From positions 1-19,588 of the forward strand of contig JALLAZ010000212.1 of assembly GCA_036939755.1 (NCBI GenBank): 19,588 bases of DNA. The letters are read 5' to 3'. A program made the translations under genes and the position numbers. The notes under the pieces were generated by a model. It was not told the origin of the DNA. It made no database searches and saw only the letters and a list, made by a program, of their open reading frames with translations. This DNA comes from Stephanodiscus triporus (taxonomy: Eukaryota > Bacillariophyta > Thalassiosirophyceae > Thalassiosirales > Thalassiosiraceae). This document shows, in pieces, positions 8,956 through 17,141 of the stretch; the stretch's first letter is position 1; each line of letters starts with the position of its first letter.

Positions 8956-9583
8956 ATGATGATGCAACTCATCACCCGCCGCACGGGGATCCTCGCGGCC
9001 GCCACCTCCAGGACGGTCCAGAAAGTCCAGCGGTAAGATGATGTTTGTTTTTGTTTTTCCTTCGTTTTTCATCCGCCGTCCGAGGGAGCGAGGTAATCGC
9101 GGAATGCCTCCGCGTCGACGCCGGGATGATTTCGTTGGCCGTACAATAATAAAATATTACGATGGCCCCTCGTTGCCGTTCGATGCAGCGGGCTTTCGTC
9201 GCCCGTCAGTCCCGTCCATAAGCAAGCGTAATTCTATGCATATGACGATGTTGATTTTTCATCCCTTCTCTCTCTCTCTCTCTCTCTCAATCGACTCACC
9301 CTCCCCACCCCACCCACCCCCCCTTCTCACGTGCACATGCGAGAGCAGGAGGAAGATGGGCGACGGACCCTTCACCGACGCCATGCACGTGAAGAAGAAC
9401 AAGTTCGTCGAGGAGTGGAACGGCCGCAGGGAGATCACCGAGCAGTCCTTCGAGGTCAATCCCAAGAACCTCCCCGCCCTGTTGGTGTTCTGCGTGCTGA
9501 TCCCCTACGGCATATACAGCTCGACAAGGAATGAATTGATCCGGAAGGGGGATCCGAGGCACAAGCGCAGCGGACTGGCTTGA
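8956..9583 (+). CDS. NDUFB4: NADH dehydrogenase (complex I) NDUFB4-like subunit
   Basis: This is a small single-span accessory subunit of the complex I membrane arm. Exon 1 is 8956-9032 and exon 2 is 9349-9583; donor CG|GTAAGA and acceptor AGCAG|G join in phase to give 103 residues. Residues 1-27 are Arg-rich with no acidic residue, a likely mitochondrial presequence. The body has KKNKFVEEWNGRREITEQSF followed by one hydrophobic helix (LPALLVFCVLIPYGIYS) and a short basic tail. This matches the plant NDUFB4-type subunit pattern (NKFIEdW..aREN..., one helix, short charged end). The match is short, so identity rests on the K-N-K-F-[IV]-E-[ED]-W signature and topology. Confidence 0.8.
9267..9288 (+). 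repeat. (TC)11 microsatellite in the NDUFB4 intron
   Basis: A perfect TC dinucleotide run lies about 60 nt before the 3' splice site and extends the pyrimidine-rich stretch of the intron. The C/A-rich segment after it (9297-9330) carries no AG until the acceptor region. Confidence 0.88.
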
Positions 9584-9864
9584 GGGGGGTGTGGGAGGTA
9601 TTTATTCAATCGTCTGTAGGCGATTGTGGGATGTTGGGTGTTGCTGGCGTGGAGATTATTGAAAGAGTAACATCCCTTGAAAGACATGGAATACTTATTA
9701 GCTTTTGTTTCGTATTATCATGGAATCGTAATTTTCTTACGCGCAAAGAGGGAAAATGTTCATCTCTCTTCAAGCAGGTGTCATTATATCGTTTTTTATT
9801 CATTTGTAATTATGTCATGAGAGGGCAGGCCGCGGGTGGAGGAAGGGTTCGACCCCCCCCCACT

Positions 9865-11916
9865 CTACGTGGAATTACGGACCCTCTTCTTTCCCCTATT
9901 CTTTCCCCCATCGCCTTGTATGCCTCCCTGTATCGATCGTTCGCCTTTTCCGTTGTCGCGGTCGTCATCATTCCTGCTGCTGCTCTTTCGCCTCCTCCTC
10001 TCCTTCGTCCCGCCAGTCTTGCGCCGCTTGGGGCCAAGGTTGTTCCCGCCATGGTCGGACGGGCCGAACTCGTCCTCCTCGTCGTCGTCCTCTGGGCCGT
10101 CGTCGACGACGGCGATCGGGACGCCCCTTCGCTTCGCGATCATCCTGCGCTCCATCTCCTCCGTGGGGGGTATGATCCTCGCTAGTATCGAATCGGTCGG
10201 CTCGGCAGGCTCTGACACGTAGGCCAACAGAGTCCTGAAGGCGTGGCCGAAAATACGCTGTATCATCTGCATCCTAAACGCTCCCGCCCCGACGTCGGCC
10301 GTCGGGTCCAGGGGATTCTCCATCGCGATGCCGAACGGACGAGACGGCTGCCAGAACGATTCCCTCCGTTCCTTAAGTCCCTTGGGGAAGTAGTACCCGT
10401 CGTGACGAACGGATATCCCCGTCGTCACGTAGTTGAAGTCGACGCCGTACAATTCCAAGAAGTCCAGGAGGAGGGAGCCGAGGTTGTAGTGCCTACCGTC
10501 CGCGCCGTGTCGGCGCGATACGTCCTCCCTCGCGCGATGCTGGAGGTAGCTGACTATCATCAACTGGAGAAGGTAGCTCCCTATCCCGCCCGTGAAGGGC
10601 TTGTTGATGTCGCGACTCGCCAGGAAGTACTTGAGGACGAAGGTCAGCGGGCGCAACGGGGGCATGGATTCCATGAACCGGTGCATGAGGTCGGCGCTCT
10701 CCGGACCGTGCGGCTGGTCGAAGCAAACGTCGACGTCGATGCCGTGGGGCGCGATCGTGAACTTCACGAGCGGCACGCGAGTCTGCTCGATCACCTCGAG
10801 GTAGGAGAGATACTCGCGTCCGCCTCCCCCGTCGGCCGCGTCGGCACGTACGGCGTCATCCGAGTCGTCCCCCTCGTCGTCGCGATTGCGCGCGCCGCCT
10901 CTCCCCATATCGTCTTCCGCCAGCAATTCGCTGCGAGTGCCGTACTCGTCGAGCACTGCGTCCGCGAAGCGACGGAGGGGATTGTCCGCGACGGCCTCGG
11001 CGGTCGTATTCGTCCCGTCGTCGGGGGTGGATGGCAGGCGTATCACGAAGTCCACGTCCGATCCGGGAAGGCATAGCCCCGTTACCTGCGACCCGAACGG
11101 CAGCACCGCCGCCGCGTCCCCGAACGTCGCCCGAGCGAGTACCGTCACCCTCTCCACGACGCGTTCTCGCAGCCTCATCTCCTCGGCCGTCGGCGACATG
11201 AGGTCGACGAAGGACACCATCTCGTTGTGCAGTCGAACCAGGGGCGGCGCGATCCGGGGACGGTCGCGGCCGACGTCGACGACGCCCCCGTATCCCCGAT
11301 CGCCGTCGTTGCCGTTGTTGTTCCGAGCACCCCATCGTTGCTGCCGCTGTTGCTGCTGCTGCGCCTGCCGATGCCGCGTCGAGGCTGCGTTCGTCTTCGT
11401 CAGCCAAGGCACCGTCGCGGGCACGCCGCCGAAAACGTCCGGGACGTTCCTCGTGCCGACAGTTGTCGGGAGGGAGCCTCCGTCGGGAAAGGGAGGGCCT
11501 CCGCCAGCGCGACGATCGGATGCTCGACGCTCGCCGCCGTTGTCGACGCTCGAGAAGCACAGGAAGTCGTCGTCGAGGAAGGAAGACGACGGTCCTCCGT
11601 CCTCCTCCTCGCGTCCGTCATTGGGATCATCGCGACCCGCATGCCGCTCCGTTGGGATCGTTGACTCCTCGTCTTCGTCATCGCCGCTTCTATCCATGGA
11701 AACGGATTGATCGTCGTCGTCCTCGTTTGTTTTCATGCTCGTTGTCAATGTGTTGTAGAGATTGATTGCATGCTGCCGAGGGAGGCCGCGGGCCGGGTGC
11801 AGGCGCGCCACATTTTTTGGTCCTAAGTAATACTTCGGTCTGGCCGCTGCTTCTCGCCGCCGAAACCACACGACATAATTATTTTTTGCGCAAGGTCTTG
11901 GGAGAGAGGTGAGCAT
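9865..11916 (-). CDS. Non-canonical poly(A) RNA polymerase, TRF4/PAPD5 family
   Basis: TRF4-type enzymes add short A-tails to nuclear RNAs and mark them for exosome decay; some relatives act in mitochondria. The open frame of 683 residues has no intron. The nucleotidyltransferase core shows PFGSQVTGLCLPGSDVDFVI with catalytic Asp287 and Asp289, and a third Asp at 396 in GIDVDVCFD. The PAP-associated domain follows (RPLTFVLKYFLASRDINKPF, GGIGSYLLQLMIVSYLQ, LGSLLLDFLELYG, DPLDPTADVG-like ENPLDPTADVG). The C-terminus is acidic, then Lys/Arg/Ser-rich. An insertion of acidic Asp/Gly residues interrupts the core between the catalytic strands. ATG 11916 gives a basic 60-residue leader with one acidic residue; ATG 11736 starts at the acidic MKTNEDDDDQ and may be the nuclear form. 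Convergent with NDUFB4-like and divergent from TOM7. Confidence 0.88.
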   Translation of the reverse strand: MLTSLPRPCAKNNYVVWFRRREAAARPKYYLGPKNVARLHPARGLPRQHAINLYNTLTTSMKTNEDDDDQSVSMDRSGDDEDEESTIPTERHAGRDDPNDGREEEDGGPSSSFLDDDFLCFSSVDNGGERRASDRRAGGGPPFPDGGSLPTTVGTRNVPDVFGGVPATVPWLTKTNAASTRHRQAQQQQQRQQRWGARNNNGNDGDRGYGGVVDVGRDRPRIAPPLVRLHNEMVSFVDLMSPTAEEMRLRERVVERVTVLARATFGDAAAVLPFGSQVTGLCLPGSDVDFVIRLPSTPDDGTNTTAEAVADNPLRRFADAVLDEYGTRSELLAEDDMGRGGARNRDDEGDDSDDAVRADAADGGGGREYLSYLEVIEQTRVPLVKFTIAPHGIDVDVCFDQPHGPESADLMHRFMESMPPLRPLTFVLKYFLASRDINKPFTGGIGSYLLQLMIVSYLQHRAREDVSRRHGADGRHYNLGSLLLDFLELYGVDFNYVTTGISVRHDGYYFPKGLKERRESFWQPSRPFGIAMENPLDPTADVGAGAFRMQMIQRIFGHAFRTLLAYVSEPAEPTDSILARIIPPTEEMERRMIAKRRGVPIAVVDDGPEDDDEEDEFGPSDHGGNNLGPKRRKTGGTKERRRRKSSSRNDDDRDNGKGERSIQGGIQGDGGKNRGKKRVRNST

Positions 11917-12204
11917 TCGGCGGATCGACTCGTGGGCGTTTCCGTTCTGATGTTAGGCGAGTGGTGTTTCGTTCGCTTCCAAGCGCTGCCAGACACCGCC
12001 GCCGCCTCGGACTTGCTGATGTAAGCGGATTTCAATTTTGGGGGGGCGGGGGACTCTTACAAATTATTTTGTATCGTCCCTGCGTCGTGGTGCCGCTCTT
12101 TTGCCACATTCGACTAAGGCCCTCGTTGCTTCCCACTCCGCTCACCTGCGTCCTGCGTTCCGACTCGTAATATTGAACTCTCGGCGGCTGCGAGAAAGAA
12201 AAAA
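11917..12204. promoter_or_regulatory. Divergent region between the TRF4-like gene (-) and TOM7 (+)
   Basis: The two start codons lie 288 bp apart (about 470 bp if TRF4 starts at 11736), so both promoters sit here. The region holds a G7 run at about 12041 and an A-rich leader immediately before the TOM7 ATG. No specific element is recognised. Confidence 0.45.
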
Positions 12205-12420
12205 ATGCCCGTGCCGAGGAGACGCAGCGGGAAGTCCGGCGTTGGATTCCACATATCCGACATCCCAAAAATGGCCCTCCGTCTCTTTGATATCAACTAC
12301 ATTTTTTCCAAGACTCGGATCGCCCTGTATTATGGCTTCGCGCCTGCAATATTTTACATCGGGATGACGACAGAACCTCGTCCCCAGAGTTGGTTCGAAC
12401 CGTTCAATATTTTGGAATGA
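12205..12420 (+). CDS. TOM7: TOM7, small subunit of the mitochondrial outer-membrane translocase
   Basis: TOM7 is a tail-anchored component of the TOM complex that affects its assembly and stability. This intronless 71-residue ORF has one hydrophobic helix, and its core reads ALYYGFAPAIFYIGMTTEPRP. That fits the family core [KR].a..[HY]YGfiPlvi.iGM.s.PkP seen in plant TOM7, including the Gly-Phe-x-Pro kink and the Gly-Met before the Pro-rich C-terminus. The preceding charged N-terminus (MPVPRRRSGKSG) is also normal for the family, as is the short length. ATG 12205 has an A-rich context; the internal ATG at 12271 would still keep the core. Confidence 0.82.
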   Translation: MPVPRRRSGKSGVGFHISDIPKMALRLFDINYIFSKTRIALYYGFAPAIFYIGMTTEPRPQSWFEPFNILE

Positions 12421-12729
12421 AACAATACAACATTCTGTCGTGGAATTTCTGAGAATTATTGTTTGGCGATGTTGATGGGCATGGGAACTAGTTCCCTTCG
12501 ATCATATTGATAATGTATCTCTGCGACTCTTTTATTAGGGCTCGTTCGTTACAATGATAAGTACAAGTTAGGGTTAGGAGGTAGGGCTTTCTCCTCTGAG
12601 AGTTGTCGTCCTGCTCTGGGTTATTCCATGCCTAGCAGGAGTGAAGTCAGAATGAATCCAATATTGTTCTTCCGACTCAATGCGAATCTAAATAAGTTTG
12701 ATTTATCCTGCGAGAGGCTGGCACATACG
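12421..12729. other. Convergent intergenic region with a short telomere-like motif
   Basis: About 310 bp lie between the 3' ends of TOM7 and the DUF1517 gene. TTAGGGTTAGG occurs at 12568-12578, followed by AGGTAGGG. Otherwise it is AT-rich without an ORF of note. No RNA gene is recognised. Confidence 0.45.
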
Positions 12730-14279
12730 TCATGTCAATGGTACCAAGTTTGGGAATGCTTTCAGGATTTCCTTTTCCGTCAGCAGTCTACTACGGTCGA
12801 TTATTCTTTCTCCTTCCTCGTCCATGGAAAATGATCGTACATCGGGCATGACCATCAACTCCGATGCGATCAAACAATCCTCTACCATTGCATCTTTTGC
12901 GATACGAGTAAGTCCCCTCGCCATGTCTCGCCGTCTTACTATTCCAAACGGCAGTGGCATGCTGGTATGATCTCCCTTGATTACGAGCAGGATCGTGGCA
13001 AGAATATAATGCGAACTTTGCCTCGTCGATTGGCGCCGCATTTGATTTTCTTTTTCGTAGGTCGCGTATTCCTCCCTTGCAATCTCGCGGAATTCTTTGA
13101 CCGCCTCCTCCACGAAGGGAACGCGCATCGAGTCGAGTGATCCGTATTTCATATATTTGTCGTAACGAAGGAATGCCGACGCGACTGAATTTCATTCGTG
13201 CGTGAAAATCGTTGAAAAGGGGGGGGGGTTCTGGATCACTATGTTGGCGCGGGTGGATGTAGCGGAAACTCACCATTGGACAAGTAATTCCCAAGAGCCT
13301 TCTGCCTTAGGTTGTATGCATCCAACCCCCCCTGCAGCTGATTCTGCTGCGATGCCAAAATCATCTTCCTCGCGTGTAGTTCTTCCTCCTCCAGGTGCAA
13401 TCTCCTCAATAAATTGCGCGCATCATCAACCGCCGCAGTACCGCCGCCATCGCCGCTTTTGATATTGCTACCACCGTTCGCATCGAACCCCAATGCCACG
13501 CAAACTCGAATCACCGAAACTCCATTCCCCAGAGGAGACTGGTTCCTGATGATGCCAAAGGGGGTGACCTTCCTCACGATTTTGGATTGACGGAGCGATG
13601 CGCGGAACGAGCTCGCGGCGATCGTCGTCGCCAGGATCGACAGTGATATGCGCTTGACCGCCCGTTTCTTGATGCCACGCCTTCGACTGTAATCGTTATT
13701 GAACCGTCGTTTGTCTACGAAGCCGTCTGGCGAATATTGCTGGGATCTGTGTGTGTGTATTACCGACGCAACCTCGTCATCGTTCGTTCGCTTTGATGGA
13801 TTGTTGCGCTTCGAATTACCTTGTAGGTAGTAGGAGGAAGAAACAGACGACGGAGCACGTTGGGCTTGGTCCAATAGCGAAGAGTGAAGACCATTTCCAT
13901 TTCTTGCCCAGGCGGACTGCACTGGGATCGAGAACAATATTAACGACAACGCAAACACCAACGAAGTAAAACTCCGGAATGCATTTTTTCTGAGATAGGA
14001 GTGGTAGTTAAGAAAACGTGGCATTATTGTGAAAATTTTCATAGCGTCGGCTCTCCATGGGCGAAGAGTGGGAAGGCCTTCGCCGACATTAACATCGAAT
14101 GATCCTCGAAAAACGTTACGATGGCTCGTGCGCCGATGTTGATTTCTAATTCTTCCGACCATATTTGTGGCGGAGGCTCTATTAGTATTCGCGAAACACA
14201 CCGAGAATGACGTCTCGTAAAGACCGAGCGTTGTCCCCAGCGGCCACATTAACGCAACAAGTACAGCACTGAACGCCAT
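12730..14279 (-). CDS. DUF1517 family protein, probably plastid membrane
   Basis: Exon 1 is 14279-13274 and exon 2 is 13184-12730, with donor AATG|GTGAGT, acceptor TTCAG|TC and an 89-nt intron; the join keeps the frame (486 residues). The start has a hydrophobic leader (AFSAVLVALMWPLGTTLGL), and a second hydrophobic segment at about 104-120 ends in VQSAWA, like a second targeting signal or membrane anchor. A long basic, Ser/Asn-rich linker follows. The C-terminal half (from about residue 250) matches DUF1517 in layout: a V.V..VALG strand, then YATYEKENQMRRQ, SSHYILATILLVIKGDH, and the end LLTEKEILKAFPNLVPL, compare LLxxYPLLRPL in plants. A plant member is FLAP1, tied to acclimation in fluctuating light; a similar role here is inference. 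ATG 14279 is the first real ATG in the frame. Confidence 0.72.
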
Positions 14280-14447
14280 GGTTGGTGTGGTAGCCGCGAG
14301 GCCGGGGTATCGCGCGACAGCCGAGGGCGATGCGAGGGGAGGAGGGAGGGAGAGAGAGAGTGAATCCGTAGGTAGAGGTCTATTCCTACGTACGTATAAT
14401 AGGGGCTGGCACAATAAGGCCCCCCAAAATGGCCAACTATCGCCATT

Positions 14448-14699
14448 TCATCTGGGCAGCAACAGCGCATAAGTAGGCGTCATACCCACACCATGGGTGA
14501 GTATGCCTGTGAGATTGGTTTGAGCGCAGTACGTCTTGGGGTCAAGATATGTAGTGTTGTAATTTTCAGCAACTAGATAGGATTTAGAGCAATACGGCAA
14601 TGCTTCTGTGAACTTCAATTGCTTCAAGGGTCTTGGTAGCTTGTCTGTCACTATGTTGGAATACCACATGAACATTAGAAAACATGCATAAGTTACCAT
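14448..14699 (-). CDS. Hypothetical small ORF, 83 residues, doubtful
   Basis: This begins at a real ATG and reads as a hydrophobic start (YACFLMFMWYSNIV) followed by a Tyr/Thr/Asn-rich part with three cysteines. The family is not recognised. Codon choice is AT-rich compared with the neighbouring DUF1517 gene. It may be a fragment of a larger, older gene or chance. Confidence 0.2.
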   Translation of the reverse strand: MVTYACFLMFMWYSNIVTDKLPRPLKQLKFTEALPYCSKSYLVAENYNTTYLDPKTYCAQTNLTGILTHGVGMTPTYALLLPR

Positions 14700-14800
14700 C
14701 AGCCCTATCTTTACGCAGCCTTACACTTTACAGGTTTTTGGATTACCCTTACAGGTCAGAGCGTGGCACTGCATTGGAATTTAAGGATCACAAGGTACAG

Positions 14801-15187
14801 TCAAATGAAGGCAGGTTGCTGTGGGAAGCAAAGAAACTTTGAAACCAGAGGCATTTGCATCGTCCTCGTCACGAGTTTTTTTGTGGCTGTGGGACAATTT
14901 TCACTCCCCACTGGGAGCGCCAAACTCCCAATTCCGGCTTCGTGGTCGCATGCACAGATTGACGCCACAAAGGATGGGACAATATCCCCCCCACCCCCTA
15001 TAGCTCCATCATTGCCATCCTCACTGCTACTCTCTTTGTTGCCGTCAAGTCCACCATTGCCGTCATCATCCACCGCCGCTGTTGTACTTTTGAGGTCATC
15101 TGTTGTCGTTGTTGTCATCGTTGTCAGAGAGCGAGGTCTGCTCCCAGTGGGCCCCAAGATGTCCTTCCACACTTTAACCACCGACAT
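14801..15187 (-). CDS. Hypothetical ORF, 128 residues, low complexity, doubtful
   Basis: This opens with an ATG and MSVVKVWKDILGPTG, then a Thr-rich and an Asp/Gly/Asn-rich low-complexity section, then a Cys-containing end. The repeat-like ACA/GAT composition could keep the frame open by chance. No family is recognised, and no splice sites clearly extend it. Confidence 0.2.
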   Translation of the reverse strand: MSVVKVWKDILGPTGSRPRSLTTMTTTTTDDLKSTTAAVDDDGNGGLDGNKESSSEDGNDGAIGGGGDIVPSFVASICACDHEAGIGSLALPVGSENCPTATKKLVTRTMQMPLVSKFLCFPQQPAFI

Positions 15188-15623
15188 AATTGAGAGGGGG
15201 ACATCCCCTCCTTCTATTTCACCGCCCCATCCCCAACGTTGTCCCCGTCGTTGTCCCAGTCATTGTCCTTGACGTCCTAGCATGTAATTGCCCACCTCTT
15301 CCCCATCAACCACGCCGTTATTCCCCTCCTCCCTCCCACCATCTGACTCTCATCCTTGCTCAGCCGCCGTCTGCTAACTCCCATTACCTTGTTGATTGTT
15401 GAATTATTTTGATGGCCCATTGTCATAGCTGTCGATGTTGCCATTGTAGTAATTTTTTGCAGCAAAATTGCCGGTGCTGTGGTTTGCTTGTGCGCAATTG
15501 GCCAGCATGCCAAGCAACAATAAACTGACTCATGGCCACTTCTTTGAAAGGGTATTGGCTGCACGTTTCACCCATCAAAAGCTGCCCCCCTACAAGATTG
15601 ACAGCATGGGAGGGTGATTGGTC

Positions 15624-15642
15624 AGGGTTAGGGTTAGGGTTA
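15624..15642 (+). repeat. Interstitial telomere-type repeat (TTAGGG, three units)
   Basis: AGGGTTAGGGTTAGGGTTA matches the TTAGGG telomere unit found in many stramenopiles. It lies well inside a gene-containing window, so it is interstitial. A shorter copy lies at 12568-12578. Confidence 0.85.
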
Positions 15643-15737
15643 ATAGTGCAAAATGTTTTTACACGGCGGTGTGAAGTCGGGGCGGCAAAAATAAAAAATC
15701 TCGTCAGGGAAGGCGGCATGCCGCTAAGTTGGCTGAT

Positions 15738-16472
15738 TTATTTATTCCCATGCACAGAAAGGGATCTACTGTGTAAGGGTGGGGGAGGGTACATCGCCGC
15801 CGTGTCGCGGGGTGAGGTAAAAAGGGACTCACTTTTACGGGAGTGACAGGGACATGAAAGGGGCGAGTGACGTGAAACTCCAGCCATTATTTTTTTGTTC
15901 CAAAAAATATATTGGTGGGAGCTGACCTCTGGACGCTCAACCAGCATTTTGTCACTGGGCCGGGCCTGCCCTTTGACGTCCATCAGCAACGTGGGATCGT
16001 CATTGATGTTTGATGCATCAAGAATTGTAGGATAGCTTGCACTTGACATGTCGATTGCCGGGCTGGTGGTGGACAAATAGTAGGAGCCTTTTCGGTTCAA
16101 TATGAGTTGCAGATCTATGTTTGTCATTCCAGATGATATGGAAATCCCAAGCATTCTGCTGTAGATATTTCTGGCCCAGGAGATGCCAGAGCTTGATCCG
16201 ATGAAGATGTTCCCAGGTGACTTCTTGACTATAGCATTATTATTCGCCCACGTGTTGCCAGTGGCACCGCTGTTGAGGTCGATCAAGCTGCATTCAACGA
16301 AGGTGTTGTGGATGAAACTCATGTTGTTAAGGTTGGGACTGATGTAATCATACGTGACGGCATCCATCCTCCTGCCAACGCCCAGGTTCTGGAAATAGTT
16401 ATTGTAGCAAAACTTGTTGTTTACCTCCAACATGCAAATGAAGCCCCATATGCAATGCAGCTTCTGAAGCAT
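15738..16472 (-). pseudogene. C-terminal fragment of a PL6-type (alginate lyase / chondroitinase B) beta-helix protein
   Basis: PL6 enzymes cleave acidic polysaccharides with a parallel beta-helix fold. This ORF shows the C-terminal coils and tail of that family: CYNNYFQNLG, FIHNTFVECSLIDL, NTWANNNAIV, a GISWARNIYS segment, then SPAIDMSSA and DVKGQARPSDK, compare SPAID.. and D.DGQ.RP in PL6. The N-terminal half with the catalytic Lys/Arg and calcium-binding residues is missing. The next gene on this strand ends at 17142, so there are only about 670 bp for the missing part, and no PL6-like coding is seen there. Family-like sequence stops at a possible donor GAG|GTCAGC near 15927; the remaining residues look non-coding. 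The frame itself has no stop. ATG 16472 is the first ATG. A truncated copy is more likely than a working enzyme. Confidence 0.5.
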
Positions 16473-17141
16473 GCTCAATGATGATTTCTTTGCTCCCCTG
16501 TTTGTTTTGGTTACTGAAGTATGATGCTCTCTTTTATTAGATTTACTCTTGTGTGCATCAACATTGAGAACTCTAATAACTCACACTTCACTCTTGGTAC
16601 TGGCTGCTGCCCTGGAAGGGAGTTTTCAGCTCATTCGTCAACATCACATCGAGGTTGAGGACAGGAGCAGCTGTGGGGGAGGGTGGGAGTGTGGAACTAA
16701 TATCACCTCCACTCTTTGGTCCTTGGCAATCCAAATCACATGACGCTTCATACCGCTTACTCGTTTTACAACGTCACTAACATGGTCGACCTTGCTGAGC
16801 TGATGAAAGACTGCCTCGTACTTGTGAAAAATGAGGGACGCAACGTGTTCAACACACTAATGAAAAATTCCTGACCGGTCTCAAGTTCAGGGTGGGAGAT
16901 GGGAATTTGCAGTATTACGTTTACAACTGGCTCTGTCCAACGATGGAACATGGGGATGTTGGCCTTGTTCTTGTGTAGGTTGGAGTATGAGGAGTTCCTA
17001 GTGGGGAAAGGGCAATTGTAGCAGAAGGTGTCATTATTTGAGGATGCAACCATCATGGTTAGCAACGGTTGGCTTGGCCTCGCTTCCCTAAAAATTAGCT
17101 TTGATATCATAAAGAAAATTATCGTTAAATCTACACTGCCA
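16473..17141. other. Region with frame-broken coding remnants (minus strand)
   Basis: Minus-strand frames look partly coding but do not form a gene. One frame (17149 to about 16860) includes NNDTFCYNCPFPTRNSS and [21 protein letters not shown] second frame (about 16859-16767) continues with [20 protein letters not shown] and DVVKRVSGMKRHV. A possible acceptor (TTCATTAG) and a possible donor (CGA|GTAAGC) border the second piece. The family is not recognised. Either this is a gene with unresolved introns or a decayed one. Confidence 0.35.

Larger units (their letters stand above)
14280..15737. other. Gene-poor region, about 1.45 kb
   Basis: Starting with a GA-rich run (about 14337-14362) in the DUF1517 leader, this stretch becomes AT-richer and less coding-like. 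It holds two small minus-strand ORFs listed separately, a degenerate 12-bp tandem repeat (three units, 15238-15273, core TTGTCC), and interstitial telomere-type repeats at 15624-15642. Short overlapping ORFs on both strands (for example 15423-15719 minus and 15532-15846 plus) show no recognisable protein. It looks like decayed or repeat-derived DNA. Confidence 0.45.

Noticed and set aside
9840..9860. GGGTTCGACCC, like a T-loop
   Set aside because: No matching acceptor, D or anticodon arm could be formed upstream.
10243..11076. 277-residue plus-strand ORF
   Set aside because: It mirrors the TRF4-type gene, whose catalytic motifs are unmistakable on the minus strand. GC-rich third positions keep the opposite frame open.
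12380..12400. GGTTCGAACC, like a tRNA B box
   Set aside because: It lies inside the TOM7 coding sequence, with no A box or cloverleaf arms around it.
15532..15846. 104-residue plus-strand ORF
   Set aside because: It spans the telomere-type repeats (read as Gly-Leu units) and has no recognisable domain; likely chance.
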